Source: Pelagibacterium luteolum (GTDB taxonomy: Bacteria; Pseudomonadota; Alphaproteobacteria; Rhizobiales; Devosiaceae). From it: a stretch of DNA of 64,000 bases. Shown piece by piece: positions 45,303 through 55,165 of this stretch (position 1 is its first letter; every line of letters starts with the position of its first letter). A program made the translations under genes and the position numbers. The DNA lies in the NCBI RefSeq assembly GCF_900100665.1, contig NZ_FNCS01000004.1, forward strand, positions 1 through 64,000, given 5' to 3'. The notes beneath the pieces were generated by a model that saw only the letters and a list, made by a program, of their open reading frames with translations, searched no databases and had not been told where the DNA came from.

Positions 45303-47936
45303 CTACAGCGAGCGCTGCACCTTCTCCACGCGATAGCATTCGATGACATCGCCTGCGCGCATGTCTTCGTACTTCTCGAACGCCATACCGCATTCCTGGC
45401 CAGCCTGAACCTCTTTGACTTCGTCTTTGAAGCGCTTGAGGGTCGAAAGCTTGCCTTCGTGGATAACCACGTTGTCGCGGATAAGGCGGACGCCTGCGCC
45501 ACGCTCGACCATGCCCTCGGTGATGCGGCAGCCCGCAACCTTGCCAACCTTGGAGATGTTGAACACTTCCAGGATTTCGGCATTGCCGAGGAAGGTTTCG
45601 CGCACTTCCGGCGCCAGCATACCGCTCATTACGCCCTTAACGTCGTCGATAAGGTCGTAGATGATGTTGTAGTAGCGCACTTCGATGTCTTCGCGCTGCG
45701 CCAATTCGGCGGCCTGCTTGTTGGCACGCACGTTAAAGCCGATGATCACTGCGCCAGATGCCGTTGCCAGCGTCACGTCGGATTCGGTGATCCCGCCCAC
45801 GCCCGAATAGAGGATCTGGGCAGAAACTTCGTCGGTCGAGAGCTTGTTGAGCGCCGTAACGATCGCTTCGACCGAACCCTGAACGTCGCCCTTGATGACC
45901 AGCGGGAACTTGGCAATGCCCGAGGCCTTGAGCTGGTTCATCATCTGCTCGAGCGATGTCGCGCCGCCACCTGCGGTCTTCTCGCGAATGACGCGCTGAC
46001 GATATTCGGTGATCTCGCGAGCCCGCGCTTCGCTTTCGACAACCGCAAAACGGTCGCCAGCATCGGGAACGCCCGAAAAGCCAAGCACTTCGACCGGGGT
46101 CGAGGGACCGGCCGATTTGGCCTGTGCGCCCTTGTCGTCGATCAATGCACGAACCTTGGCCCATTCATTGCCAGCCACAACGATATCGCCGACGCTGAGT
46201 GCGCCCCGCTGGACGAGCATCGTGGCAACCGCGCCGCGACCCTTGTCGAGCTTGGATTCGATGACCAAACCTTGGGCAGGACCCTTGTCCGGTGCCTTGA
46301 GCTCGAGGAATTCGGACTGCAGGATCACAGCTTCCAGAAGGCCGTCGAGATTGGTCTTCTTGAGCGCCGAGACCTCGACGTCCAGAACTTCACCACCCAT
46401 CGATTCCACGAATACTTCATGCTGAAGCAGTTCGGTGCGAACGCGGGTAGAATCGGCGCCGGGTTTGTCGATCTTGTTGATGGCCACGATGATCGGAACA
46501 CCAGCCGCCTTGGCGTGCTTGATGGATTCGACCGTCTGCGGCATCACACCATCGTCGGCTGCCACCACTAGGATGGCAATATCGGTTGCCTGCGCGCCAC
46601 GGGCACGCATGGCGGTGAACGCCTCGTGGCCCGGGGTGTCGAGGAAGGTGATCTTCTGGCCGTTGGTTTCGACCTGATAGGCGCCGATGTGCTGGGTAAT
46701 GCCGCCAGCTTCGGTGTCGACAACCTTGGCTTCGCGGATCGCATCGAGCAGGCTGGTCTTGCCGTGGTCGACGTGACCCATGATGGTAACGACCGGAGCG
46801 CGCGATACCAGATCGCCGGCGTCGTCATTGGTGACGTCGTCGTAAAGGCCCTCTTCGACGTCGCTCTCGGCAACGCGCTTGACCGTATGGCCCAGCTCGG
46901 TTGCGATCAGTTCGGCGGTATCAACATCGATAACGTCGTTGATCTTGAGCATCTGGCCCTGTGCCATCAACAGCTTGATGATGTCGACGGCGCGCTCGGA
47001 CATGCGGTTGGCCAACTCGGCCACCGTAATCACTTCCGGCACGATCACTTCGCGCGCCAGCTTGGGCTGGGCGACCTTGGTGGTGCGGCCCATCTTCTTG
47101 TTCTGGCGACGGCGCATTGCTGCGAGCGAAGTCTGGCGATCATTGTCGTCCAGCGCCGAATTGACGTTGAGACGGCCACGCGAGTTTGAATCGCGGCGCG
47201 TAGGCGTCGCGCTCGGCTTTGGCGCAGCGTTGCGCTTGGCGCGCTCGAGCTCGTCCTTGTCGACAAGCGCCTTGGGGCCAGGCGCGGCGCGACGGCGCAC
47301 GCGATCGTCCTCGCCTTCGCCCGGAGGCGGCGGGGGCGGCATGTTGGGTTCCGCGGCGCGCGGGCTCGGCTTGGCGACGGGCTTGGGACGTGCCTGACCG
47401 GCCCGAACGGGCACGATCTGGTCAAGCTCGGCATTGACCTTGTCGGCAGCTTCACCGGCAGCCTTGTCGGCTTCGAGAGCCTGTGCCCGGCGTTCGATTT
47501 CCTCGCGCTCGGCCTTGCGGCGCGCATCGATCTCGGCGTGGCGCTTGGTTTCTTCTTCAGCCTTGATCCGGTCGTCGTCGGCGCGTGCAGCCGCTTCGCG
47601 CAGGGCGCGTTCGCGGGCCTGAGCCTCGTTCTGGGTCAGGCTGCCCGAAGGTGCGCCCGAATGGCGTGGGCTCGCAGGCTGCGGGCGTCCACCGGGACGC
47701 TGTCCCTGCGGGCGCTGGCCTTGCGGACGTGGGCTGCCGCCGCCCGAAGGGGCGCTGCTGCCAGATTGTGGTGCACCCGTGCCAGGTCCACCGACGCGGC
47801 GCGTGCGCTTTTCAACAACCACAGTGCGTGAGGACCGCGACATTCCGGGGCGTGCGCCGAGATTTGGCGCGCCCTTGAGGGTCAGGGTCTTTTTCCCCGA
47901 GCCCTGATCGTCGCTGGTCTTGTCCTTATCGGTCAT
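45303..47936 (-). CDS. infB: translation initiation factor IF-2
   Basis: An 877-residue IF-2. A long basic, Gly/Pro/Gln-rich N-terminal region with an Arg/Glu/Lys coiled-coil stretch (about 100-190) is typical of alphaproteobacteria. The core follows: an IF2_N-like motif, the GTPase domain with [15 protein letters not shown] (G1), [15 protein letters not shown] (G3) and [10 protein letters not shown] (G4), then domains II-IV ending [44 protein letters not shown]. It recruits initiator tRNA to the 30S subunit. It overlaps ylxR by 4 bases and is the last gene of its operon. Confidence 0.97.
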   Translation of the reverse strand: MTDKDKTSDDQGSGKKTLTLKGAPNLGARPGMSRSSRTVVVEKRTRRVGGPGTGAPQSGSSAPSGGGSPRPQGQRPQGQRPGGRPQPASPRHSGAPSGSLTQNEAQARERALREAAARADDDRIKAEEETKRHAEIDARRKAEREEIERRAQALEADKAAGEAADKVNAELDQIVPVRAGQARPKPVAKPSPRAAEPNMPPPPPPGEGEDDRVRRRAAPGPKALVDKDELERAKRNAAPKPSATPTRRDSNSRGRLNVNSALDDNDRQTSLAAMRRRQNKKMGRTTKVAQPKLAREVIVPEVITVAELANRMSERAVDIIKLLMAQGQMLKINDVIDVDTAELIATELGHTVKRVAESDVEEGLYDDVTNDDAGDLVSRAPVVTIMGHVDHGKTSLLDAIREAKVVDTEAGGITQHIGAYQVETNGQKITFLDTPGHEAFTAMRARGAQATDIAILVVAADDGVMPQTVESIKHAKAAGVPIIVAINKIDKPGADSTRVRTELLQHEVFVESMGGEVLDVEVSALKKTNLDGLLEAVILQSEFLELKAPDKGPAQGLVIESKLDKGRGAVATMLVQRGALSVGDIVVAGNEWAKVRALIDDKGAQAKSAGPSTPVEVLGFSGVPDAGDRFAVVESEARAREITEYRQRVIREKTAGGGATSLEQMMNQLKASGIAKFPLVIKGDVQGSVEAIVTALNKLSTDEVSAQILYSGVGGITESDVTLATASGAVIIGFNVRANKQAAELAQREDIEVRYYNIIYDLIDDVKGVMSGMLAPEVRETFLGNAEILEVFNISKVGKVAGCRITEGMVERGAGVRLIRDNVVIHEGKLSTLKRFKDEVKEVQAGQECGMAFEKYEDMRAGDVIECYRVEKVQRSL

Positions 47937-48547
47937 ATGGTGCCGTCTTCTTCTCTGTCTGTGGCGATATAGCGGTCAAGCCTATTGGCCCGTTCAATCG
48001 CCGAATTTGCCGCCGCGCCGGGAGTCAGCGCAGCGTGTATCACATTTTCAAGCCCCAATGCCAAACCCAATTGGGTCGACGAAAGAGATTCGATATGGGG
48101 CGGCGGCGTGTCGAAACCGCGCCGCACCGACTGTAGCATCTTGCGCCGGCCATCCGGGGCCGCGTCGGACGCGGTAATCAATGCCGCGACCTTCCCGCTT
48201 TCGAGAAGGCCAGCAACCTTGGCCGCGCCGGTGGCGAGAGCGCCGGCCTTGCGCGCCAATCCCAAGGCGCCGACGAGGCGCTGTTCTAACCGAGCCTTGA
48301 CCATAAGCGCAAGGTCGGCGGGCACTTCGACATTGGTCTTGAGGCTCTTGGCAAACGCTTTGCGCTTGACCGCCTCTTCGACCGCAGCCTTGTCGCCCTT
48401 GACCCAGACGCCTCGGCCGGGGGCCTTGGCGTCCACATCGGGGGCGATCACGCCATCAGGTGAAACCGCGAACCGGATGAGTGCAGACGCGGGCAATTCT
48501 TCCCGCGTCAGCGCGCACATCCTCGTTACAGTCTTTTCGCGGCCCAA
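47933..48547 (-). CDS. YlxR-family RNA-binding protein (DUF448 plus L7Ae-like domain)
   Basis: A 204-residue protein. The N-terminal YlxR domain has [30 protein letters not shown] and PGRGVWV. A C-terminal L7Ae/L30e-like domain ([43 protein letters not shown]) is fused to it, as is normal in alphaproteobacteria. The usual CVxTR start of YlxR is here MCALTREE. Position between nusA and infB is conserved across bacteria; a role in regulating transcription or RNase P has been suggested elsewhere. Confidence 0.9.
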   Translation of the reverse strand: MGREKTVTRMCALTREELPASALIRFAVSPDGVIAPDVDAKAPGRGVWVKGDKAAVEEAVKRKAFAKSLKTNVEVPADLALMVKARLEQRLVGALGLARKAGALATGAAKVAGLLESGKVAALITASDAAPDGRRKMLQSVRRGFDTPPPHIESLSSTQLGLALGLENVIHAALTPGAAANSAIERANRLDRYIATDREEDGTI

Positions 48548-48568
48548 CCCTTGGTATTCCCTTCCAGC

Positions 48569-50179
48569 CTATTCGGCCGCGCCTTCGACGACAGCGTCTT
48601 CGTCTTCGGCAACTTCGGCCTGGGGCATGTCAGCTTCGGTGATCCAGCCAGCCTTCAATCGGGCCGCCATGATCATGTCCTCGGCTTCTTCCTTGCTCAG
48701 CGGGAAGTCCGAAAGCGTACCTTCGTAGCGCTTGGTTTCCCCGTCCTTGCGTTCGCTCCAACCGATCAGATCGTCGGCAACGCAACCGGCAAAATCTTCG
48801 ACCGTCTTGATCTCGTCCTTTCCGAGTGCCACGAGCATCGCAGCCGAAAGGCCGGGAATGTCGTAGAGCGCGTCTTCAACCCCGAGCGACTGCCGCTCTT
48901 CGTCAAGGGCGCGTTCCTGCGCATCGAGAAACTCGGTAGCGCGGTTCTGGATTTCTCCGGCAGTCTCTTCGTCGAACCCGCCGATCGAAGCGATTTCCGC
49001 CAGATCGACGTAAGCGAGTTCTTCGATCGAAGAGAAGCCTTCCGAAGCCAGAAGCTGAGCGACCATCTCGTCGACGTCTAGGGCATTCATGAACAGCGTC
49101 GAGCGTTCCGTGAATTCCTTCTGGCGGCGCTCGGATTCTTCCTGTTCGGTCAGGATGTCGATGTCCCAGCCGATCAACTGGCTGGCAAGCCGCACGTTCT
49201 GTCCACGGCGACCGATGGCCAGAGAAAGCTGCTCATCGGGAACCACGACTTCGACGCGCTCGGCCTGTTCGTCGAGAACCACCTTGGCCACGTCCGCAGG
49301 CTGAAGCGCCGAAACGACCAGATCTGCTATATTGTTCGTCCAGGGGATAATATCAATCTTTTCGCCCTGCAATTCTCCAACGACCGCCTGCACGCGGCTA
49401 CCGCGCATACCCACGCACGCGCCGACCGGATCGATCGAGGAATCCGACGAGGTCACGGCAATCTTGGCGCGCGAGCCCGGATCGCGGGCGATCGAACGGA
49501 TGGTGATGATGCCGTCGTAAATCTCCGGCACTTCCTGGGCAAAGAGCTTTGCCATGAACTGCGGATGGGTGCGCGAGAGGAAAATCTGCGGCCCACGCTG
49601 TTCGCGACGGACGTCATAGATATAAGCACGGACCCGGTCGCCATAGCGGAACTGTTCGCGCGGGATCAACTCGTCGCGGCGGATGATGGCTTCGCCACGA
49701 CCCAGATCGACGATGACGTTGCCATATTCGACGCGCTTGACCGAACCGTTGACGATCTCGCCCATGCGGTCGACATATTCTTCATACATCCGGTCGCGCT
49801 CGGCATCGCGCACCTTCTGAACGATAACCTGCTTGGCGGACTGTGCAGCGATACGACCGAATTCGATCGGGGGCAGGGGCTCGGTCACGTAGTCGCCCAG
49901 CTTGGCGGCATCGTTCTTGGTCAGCGCTTCCTTCAAGGAAATCTGGCGACCATATTCTTCGATGCGTTCGACGACTTCGAGCAGACGCCACAAGCGCAAT
50001 TCGCCAGTCTTGGGATTGATCTCGGCTTTGACTTCGGTTTCGGCCCCGTAACGGGCCTTGGCGGCACGCTGGATGGCTTCTTCCATCGCTTCGATCACAA
50101 TCATGCGGTCGATGGATTTTTCGCGCGCTACCGCATCGGCGATCTGCAAAAGTTCCAGTCTGTTGGCTGAAACGGCCAT
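48569..50179 (-). CDS. nusA: transcription termination/antitermination factor NusA
   Basis: A 536-residue NusA. The N-terminal RNA polymerase-binding domain (MAVSANRLELLQIADAVAREKSIDRMIVIEAMEEAIQRAAK) is followed by S1 (VNGSVKRVEYGNVIVDLGRGEAIIRRDELIP) and two KH domains (DPVGACVGMRGSRVQAVVGELQGEKIDII and LAIGRRGQNVRLASQL). C-terminal acidic HhH-type repeats (LLASEGFSSIEELAYVDLAEIASI) complete it. It controls pausing, termination and antitermination. It lies 13 bases downstream of rimP. Confidence 0.97.
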   Translation of the reverse strand: MAVSANRLELLQIADAVAREKSIDRMIVIEAMEEAIQRAAKARYGAETEVKAEINPKTGELRLWRLLEVVERIEEYGRQISLKEALTKNDAAKLGDYVTEPLPPIEFGRIAAQSAKQVIVQKVRDAERDRMYEEYVDRMGEIVNGSVKRVEYGNVIVDLGRGEAIIRRDELIPREQFRYGDRVRAYIYDVRREQRGPQIFLSRTHPQFMAKLFAQEVPEIYDGIITIRSIARDPGSRAKIAVTSSDSSIDPVGACVGMRGSRVQAVVGELQGEKIDIIPWTNNIADLVVSALQPADVAKVVLDEQAERVEVVVPDEQLSLAIGRRGQNVRLASQLIGWDIDILTEQEESERRQKEFTERSTLFMNALDVDEMVAQLLASEGFSSIEELAYVDLAEIASIGGFDEETAGEIQNRATEFLDAQERALDEERQSLGVEDALYDIPGLSAAMLVALGKDEIKTVEDFAGCVADDLIGWSERKDGETKRYEGTLSDFPLSKEEAEDMIMAARLKAGWITEADMPQAEVAEDEDAVVEGAAE

Positions 50180-50191
50180 CTCTGTCGTCTC

Positions 50192-50815
50192 CTAGTTGCG
50201 CTCGTCGGCGTCAGAGCCGTCGGTGTCGTCGGTGTAAATGGTTTCGACGTCTTCGTCGGTTTCGTCGAAGTCGGGATGTTCTTCCTGCGCCTTGCGCGCC
50301 GCATCGAGCAGTTTGTCGGTCATCAACAATTTGGCGTCTGCCAGGAGCGAGAGAGGCAGTGTGTGGACCGGTTCGGTTCCGACCGGTGCGTCCGGCAGGC
50401 GGATAGAAAACGTTTCGTCGTCAGCGCCTACGATATCGCCGCGAAACCGCTTGCGGCCATCAACCATGTCGGACAGCTCGATCTTGGCCTCGTGTCCGGC
50501 CCAGGTGATGAAATCGCGGGCCCGGACCAGCGGGCGATCGACGCCCGGCGACGAGATTTCGAGGTGATACTCGCGGTCGATCGGATCTTCGAGATCGAGG
50601 ATCGGGTTGAGATCGGCATGAAGCTTTTCGCAATCTTCGATCGCAAAGCGCCCCGTCTCGTCCTCGCACATGATCTGCAGCGTGCAGCCATTCTCGTTGG
50701 TCACGCGGATACGCACGAGGTCATAGCCCAGCGATTCCGCCACCGGTTCGACGATACCGGCGATACGCGCTTCAAGCGCTGATTCTCGAATGTAGCGTTT
50801 GGTGTTGGTAGCCAT
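50192..50815 (-). CDS. rimP: ribosome maturation factor RimP
   Basis: A 207-residue RimP, needed for 30S assembly. RESALEARIAGIVEPVAESLGYDLVRIRV begins the N-terminal domain, followed by LQIMCED and the conserved YHLEISSPGVDRPL, then the C-terminal SH3-like domain. An acidic tail (DFDETDEDVETIYTDDTDGSDADE) is longer than in gammaproteobacteria. It is the first gene of the operon with nusA, ylxR and infB. Confidence 0.95.
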   Translation of the reverse strand: MATNTKRYIRESALEARIAGIVEPVAESLGYDLVRIRVTNENGCTLQIMCEDETGRFAIEDCEKLHADLNPILDLEDPIDREYHLEISSPGVDRPLVRARDFITWAGHEAKIELSDMVDGRKRFRGDIVGADDETFSIRLPDAPVGTEPVHTLPLSLLADAKLLMTDKLLDAARKAQEEHPDFDETDEDVETIYTDDTDGSDADERN

Positions 50816-50891
50816 ACGTCCAGGGTCTTGCGTGGTCGGCTGCCGAGCGCGAAGTGGTGGCCACTTCTACCGGCAACCCCCGATTTGGTAA

Positions 50892-50925
50892 TAAAAAAGA
50901 GCGGGGCCGGTCGGCACCCACTCTC
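50892..50925 (-). terminator. terminator-like hairpin between ectR and rimP
   Basis: On the minus strand an AGAGTGGG...CCCCGCTCT stem with GCC/GGC inner pairing is followed by a run of six T (50898-50893). It lies 80 bases after the ectR stop and 77 before rimP, both on this strand. It most simply ends ectR transcription, but it could act as a leader attenuator for the rimP operon. Confidence 0.65.
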
Positions 50926-51004
50926 AATTGATCTGAGATTGTTGGCCACCATATAGCGCCCCGGCACCAGAAAGGCAAGATCAGCCAGCGGCGTGGCGCA
51001 TATT

Positions 51005-51541
51005 CTAATGCGGCACGTCTCCGTCTGCATCGAGCCGGGGTGCCAGCATCGGGTCGGCAGCCAGCACCGCCGCAGCCTCGTCTTCTGCGCCGAGCATGTC
51101 TGCCACGCGCTCGAGCGCGGCGATCAGCATGAGCTGTTCCCACTCTGCCAGAACCGAAAACGCCGCGTGGAACTGGGCGTGTGCGCCGTCGGGCGCGATC
51201 TCGAGAATCTTGCGCCCACTTTCGGTCAGGCTCAGCCAAACTTGGCGGCGATCTGTCTGTCCCTTGCGACGCATGACGACCCCGAGGGCCTCGAGCTTAT
51301 GGATCAACGCAGTGGCCGTCGCTTGGGTTATGCCCATACGCGCCGCGATCGAACCGGCGGTATGTTCACCACCATCGTCGAGCATCTGCATAAAGATGAG
51401 CTGGGACGGAGTCAGACCCGTTTCGCGCATCAGCGCCTTGGAATTCAGTTCGGTCTTGCGCAGGATTTTGCGCAGCGCCGAGAGGGCGGTTTTTGTAGGG
51501 GCTTGCACGGTCCGGCCCTGCTCCAGCGATCGATCATGCAT
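51005..51541 (-). CDS. ectR: EctR-like MarR-family repressor of ectoine synthesis
   Basis: A 178-residue MarR protein: TGLTPSQLIFMQMLDDGGEHTAGSIAARMGITQATATALIHKLEALGVVMRRKGQTDRRQVWLSLTESG is the winged helix. It lies divergently from ectA, as ectR does in halophiles and methylotrophs, where it represses the ectABC-ask operon at low salinity. Two palindromic sites in the 250-base intergenic region are candidate operators. The longer N-terminus and Asp-rich C-terminus are unremarkable. Confidence 0.85.
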   Translation of the reverse strand: MHDRSLEQGRTVQAPTKTALSALRKILRKTELNSKALMRETGLTPSQLIFMQMLDDGGEHTAGSIAARMGITQATATALIHKLEALGVVMRRKGQTDRRQVWLSLTESGRKILEIAPDGAHAQFHAAFSVLAEWEQLMLIAALERVADMLGAEDEAAAVLAADPMLAPRLDADGDVPH

Positions 51542-51600
51542 CGTCTTTACCTATGGTTTTGCCGTCCCCCAAGCCCCTACATGGTACAAGTGTTTCGACA

Positions 51601-51620
51601 TTGCTAACAAAATTTAGCAA
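51601..51620. promoter_or_regulatory. inverted repeat upstream of ectR, candidate operator
   Basis: TTGCTAA (51601-51607) and TTAGCAA (51614-51620) are perfect 7-bp arms around 6 bases, 60 bases upstream of the ectR start. It suits EctR autoregulation. Confidence 0.5.
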
Positions 51621-51736
51621 CGAGCATCCACAGGACGCCCAGCTATATTCTCCACAAAACAATCACATTGTGCATTAAATAACTGATTTAGCTTGTTAAA
51701 ATGAAATATGGCGACATTGGGAACAAAATCCGTCGG

Positions 51737-51765
51737 TTGACATTTAGTTCGTATAAGCTAACTAA
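51737..51765 (+). promoter_or_regulatory. putative ectA promoter with overlapping EctR site
   Basis: A consensus -35 TTGACA (51737-51742) is followed by TTAGTT (51744-51749) and AACTAA (51760-51765), an inverted repeat whose right arm falls where a -10 would be. No strong -10 is visible. A repressor bound here would block RNA polymerase; the TTAG core resembles EctR targets described in other species as I recall them. Confidence 0.5.
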
Positions 51766-51794
51766 GTGCCCGGAACAGCACTGGAGGCCCAGCT

Positions 51795-52349
51795 ATGAAA
51801 CTCACAGCCGTCACCCACGGTAATACCAACGCGCGCTCATCGATCGCGATTCGCGCGCCAAAACGAGAAGATGGCGCGGCGGTCTGGCAGCTCATCTCGG
51901 ATACGACCTCACTCGACGACAATTCCATGTACTGCAATCTTTTGCAGTGCAGCCATTTCGCCGCCACTTGCGCGTTGGCTGAAATGGATGGCGAGGTTGT
52001 CGGTTGGGTTTCGGGCTATATCCCGCCCGAACATCCCGACACCTATTTCGTCTGGCAGGTGTGCGTCGCCGAAAAGGCCCGCGGCAAAGGTCTGGCCAAG
52101 CGCCTGATCAATGCAGTCCTCGCCCGCAAGGTTTGCGCCGAGGTCACTCAGGTTCAGTCTACCATCACCAAAGACAATAAGCCCTCCTGGGCGCTGTTTG
52201 GTTCGATCGCCGATACGCTGGATGCCGAACTGGCGCGCAAGCCGCACTTCAAGCGCGAAGATCATTTCGCCGGCCTGCACGACACCGAATTTCTTGTCAC
52301 CATCGGTCCATTCGAGCGCGAGGCTTTGCCCGTGCGCTCCGCCGCCTGA
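51795..52349 (+). CDS. ectA: L-2,4-diaminobutyrate N-acetyltransferase
   Basis: A 184-residue GNAT enzyme. SIAIRAPKREDGAAVWQLISDTTSLDDNSMYCNLLQCSHF is the EctA signature, and VCVAEKARGKGLAKRLINAVL is the acetyl-CoA binding motif. It acetylates L-2,4-diaminobutyrate at the gamma nitrogen, the second step of ectoine synthesis. A TGGAGG site precedes the ATG. It is the first gene of ectABCD-ask. Confidence 0.96.
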   Translation: MKLTAVTHGNTNARSSIAIRAPKREDGAAVWQLISDTTSLDDNSMYCNLLQCSHFAATCALAEMDGEVVGWVSGYIPPEHPDTYFVWQVCVAEKARGKGLAKRLINAVLARKVCAEVTQVQSTITKDNKPSWALFGSIADTLDAELARKPHFKREDHFAGLHDTEFLVTIGPFEREALPVRSAA

Positions 52350-52412
52350 ATCAAGATGCAGGCCCGCGTCCCGCTTATTCCCAATTCTGCCGTCCCACAA
52401 AGGAGACAAGGC

Positions 52413-53693
52413 ATGACAAACACACATGAAACATTCGATCGCGTTGAAAGCCAGGTTCGGTCTTATTCGCGCAGCTTTCCCAAACTGTTCGGCAAGGCCA
52501 AGAACGCCACGATCTTCGGCCATGACGGTCGTGAATATATCGATTTCCTCGCCGGCTGTTCGTCGCTGAACTATGGCCACAACGACCCCGACATGCAGGC
52601 CGCTCTGGTCGACTACATCACCTCCGATGGCATCACCCACGGGCTCGATATGTTCACCGAGGCCAAGCAGGCGTTCCTCGAGGCCTATGAGTCGATCATT
52701 CTAAAGCCGCGCGACATGAACTATAAGCTCATGTTCACAGGCCCGACCGGTGCCAACGCCGTCGAAGCTGCGATCAAGCTGGCCCGCAAAGTCACTGGCC
52801 GCACCAATGTGATTGCCTTTACCAACGGTTTTCACGGCATGACCCTCGGCGCGCTTGCCGCAACTGGCAATGCTGGGAAGCGCGGTGGCGCAGGCATCGA
52901 TCTCAATGGCGTTCATCGTGCGCCGTTCGAAGGCTATTTCGGCCCCGATGTCGATACAGCCGACATGCTCGAACAAATGCTCGATGACCCCTCCGGCGGC
53001 ATCGATGCCCCGGCGGCTATTCTTGTCGAGCCCGTTCAGGGTGAGGGCGGCCTGAATGCTGCATCACCCCAGTGGCTGAAAAAGATCGAAAAGATCGCCA
53101 AAAAGCATGGCGCTCTGTTGATCCTCGATGACATCCAGGCCGGCTGCGGTCGTACGGGCACTTTCTTCTCGTGCGAAGAGTTTGGCCTCGACCCTGACAT
53201 TATCACCCAGGCGAAATCGCTTTCGGGTATGGGCCTGCCCTTCGCGCTGACCCTTCTGAAGCCCGAGCACGACATCTGGAAGCCCGCCGAACATAACGGC
53301 ACCTTCCGCGGCAACAACCATGCGTTCGTCACTGCGCGCGTGGCGCTAGAAAAATTCTGGCGCGACGAGACTTTTGCCAATGGCGTCAAAGCCAAGGGCA
53401 TGCATCTTGAGACCCGCCTCGGCGCCATCGCCAAGCGCTATGACCTCACCTTGCGCGGTCGCGGCATGATGATGGGCATCAACACTGAAGACGGCGATGT
53501 CGCTGCAGAGATTTGCGCCAAGTGCTTCGAGCAGGGCCTGATCATCGAGACCTCCGGTGGGCGCGACGAAGTGGTCAAGGTGCTCTGCCCGCTGACCATC
53601 GAACTGGCCCAGCTCGACAAGGGCCTCGACATCATCGAGGACGCTTTCGAAGCCGTTCTCGCTTCCGATATCTCCCGCGCCGCCGCTGAATAA
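52413..53693 (+). CDS. ectB: L-2,4-diaminobutyrate transaminase
   Basis: A 426-residue class III aminotransferase. FTGPTGANAVEAAIKLARKVTGR and FTNGFHGMTLGALAATGN are cofactor-binding segments, LILDDIQAGCGRTGTFFS carries the Asp contacting the pyridine nitrogen, and ITQAKSLSGMGLP carries the PLP Lys. It converts aspartate semialdehyde to diaminobutyrate with glutamate, the first committed step. AAGGAG lies upstream of the ATG at 52413. Confidence 0.96.
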   Translation: MTNTHETFDRVESQVRSYSRSFPKLFGKAKNATIFGHDGREYIDFLAGCSSLNYGHNDPDMQAALVDYITSDGITHGLDMFTEAKQAFLEAYESIILKPRDMNYKLMFTGPTGANAVEAAIKLARKVTGRTNVIAFTNGFHGMTLGALAATGNAGKRGGAGIDLNGVHRAPFEGYFGPDVDTADMLEQMLDDPSGGIDAPAAILVEPVQGEGGLNAASPQWLKKIEKIAKKHGALLILDDIQAGCGRTGTFFSCEEFGLDPDIITQAKSLSGMGLPFALTLLKPEHDIWKPAEHNGTFRGNNHAFVTARVALEKFWRDETFANGVKAKGMHLETRLGAIAKRYDLTLRGRGMMMGINTEDGDVAAEICAKCFEQGLIIETSGGRDEVVKVLCPLTIELAQLDKGLDIIEDAFEAVLASDISRAAAE

Positions 53694-53724
53694 GCGCGGC
53701 CGGATACAAGAAAGGATCTAAATC

Positions 53725-54126
53725 ATGATCGTTCGTGATCTCGAAGACGCCCGCCAGGGTGATCGCCTCGTCAATTCCAATGGCTGGGACTCCACCCGCC
53801 TGCTTCTGGCCGGCGATGGCATGGGCTTTTCGTTCCACATCACCCGCATCCACCCGGGCACCAGCCACGAGTTTCACTACAAGCACCATTTCGAGAGCGT
53901 TTATTGCGTCTCCGGTGACGGTGAAATCGAGGATCTGGAAACAGGTACGGTGCACCAGATCAAGCCCGGCGTCATGTACGCGCTCGACAAGAACGACAGA
54001 CACCGTCTGACCGCCCGCGCGGAAATGGTTATGGCCTGCTGCTTCAACCCGCCAGTGACCGGCACCGAAGTGCATCGCGAAGACGGATCCTACGCTCCGG
54101 CCGCCGAGCTGAAGCAAAGCGCCTGA
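53725..54126 (+). CDS. ectC: L-ectoine synthase
   Basis: A 133-residue cupin. [28 protein letters not shown] is the conserved EctC start, and the cupin core [37 protein letters not shown] carries the metal-binding and substrate residues. It cyclises N-gamma-acetyl-diaminobutyrate to ectoine. It has an AAGGA site and lies 31 bases after ectB. Confidence 0.96.
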   Translation: MIVRDLEDARQGDRLVNSNGWDSTRLLLAGDGMGFSFHITRIHPGTSHEFHYKHHFESVYCVSGDGEIEDLETGTVHQIKPGVMYALDKNDRHRLTARAEMVMACCFNPPVTGTEVHREDGSYAPAAELKQSA

Positions 54127-54175
54127 GACTGATTTCAGGCGCTCCTATCCCACGAACCAAAGAGTAGGAGAAGCA

Positions 54176-55102
54176 ATGACACTCTCTGCCGTTCACACCC
54201 GATCGGACGCCTATCCAACCCGCCTGTCGGACGAGACATGGCTTGAGCGCAAGGACCCGGTGTTCTGGGGCAACTGGACCCCGGAAGCACCGCTGACCCG
54301 CGCCCAGACCGAAGAGTTCGACAAGAACGGGTTCCTGATCCTCAAGAATGTCTTCTCGCCCGCCGAGGTAATGAAGCTCCAGGCGGAATCGCGCCGTCTT
54401 CGCTCGGGCGAAGCCGGGCTCAACGCCGATAATGTGGTAACCGAACCCGATTCGGACGCAGTGCGCACTATTTTCCGACTTGAAGACGAAAGCGCCCTGT
54501 TCAACCGCATGGCCCGCGACGAGCGGATCGCCGGCAAGGTAAAATTCCTGCTCGATGACGATCTTTATCTTCATCAGAGCCGCTTGAACTACAAGCCCGG
54601 CTTTACCGGCAAGGAATTTTACTGGCATTCCGATTTCGAGACCTGGCACGCCGAAGACGGCATGCCCAAGATGCGCGCAATTTCAGCGTCGGTGCTTCTG
54701 ACCGACAATGACGCGCTCAACGGCCCGTTGATGCTGATGCCAGGTTCGCACAAGCACTATGTGTCGTGCGCTGGAGAGACCCCGGACGACAACCACAAAT
54801 CCTCGCTCAAAAAGCAGGATGTTGGTGTCCCGAGCCACGATGCACTTAAGTCGATGGCCGATAAATTCGGCATCGAATACGCGTCGGGCAAGGCCGGCAC
54901 GGTGATCCTTTTCGAGTGCAACACGATCCATGGCTCGAACGGCAACATCACGCCGTTCCCGCGGTCCAACGCTTTCTTTGTTTATAACGCGTGGTCCAAC
55001 CGGGTCGAAGAGCCGTTTGCGGCCAACAAACCCCGCCCGGCCTTCCTTTCGAGCCGCGATCCCAAAGGTCCGATCGAGATCGTCGCGGGCAAGATCGAAT
55101 AA
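54176..55102 (+). CDS. ectD: ectoine 5-hydroxylase
   Basis: A 308-residue non-haem iron(II), 2-oxoglutarate-dependent dioxygenase. The EctD consensus is visible in YKPGFTGKEFYWHSDFETWHAEDGMPKMRAISASVLLTDN, with the His-x-Asp iron ligands in HSDFE. The distal His is in FECNTIHGSNGNITPF. It converts ectoine to 5-hydroxyectoine, which improves heat and desiccation tolerance. It is in the operon 49 bases after ectC. Confidence 0.96.
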   Translation: MTLSAVHTRSDAYPTRLSDETWLERKDPVFWGNWTPEAPLTRAQTEEFDKNGFLILKNVFSPAEVMKLQAESRRLRSGEAGLNADNVVTEPDSDAVRTIFRLEDESALFNRMARDERIAGKVKFLLDDDLYLHQSRLNYKPGFTGKEFYWHSDFETWHAEDGMPKMRAISASVLLTDNDALNGPLMLMPGSHKHYVSCAGETPDDNHKSSLKKQDVGVPSHDALKSMADKFGIEYASGKAGTVILFECNTIHGSNGNITPFPRSNAFFVYNAWSNRVEEPFAANKPRPAFLSSRDPKGPIEIVAGKIE

Positions 55103-55165
55103 ATCATCTCATCATCCGGGCCGATCATTGGCCCGGAGACGACCCCGAAACAATCGGAGGCAATA

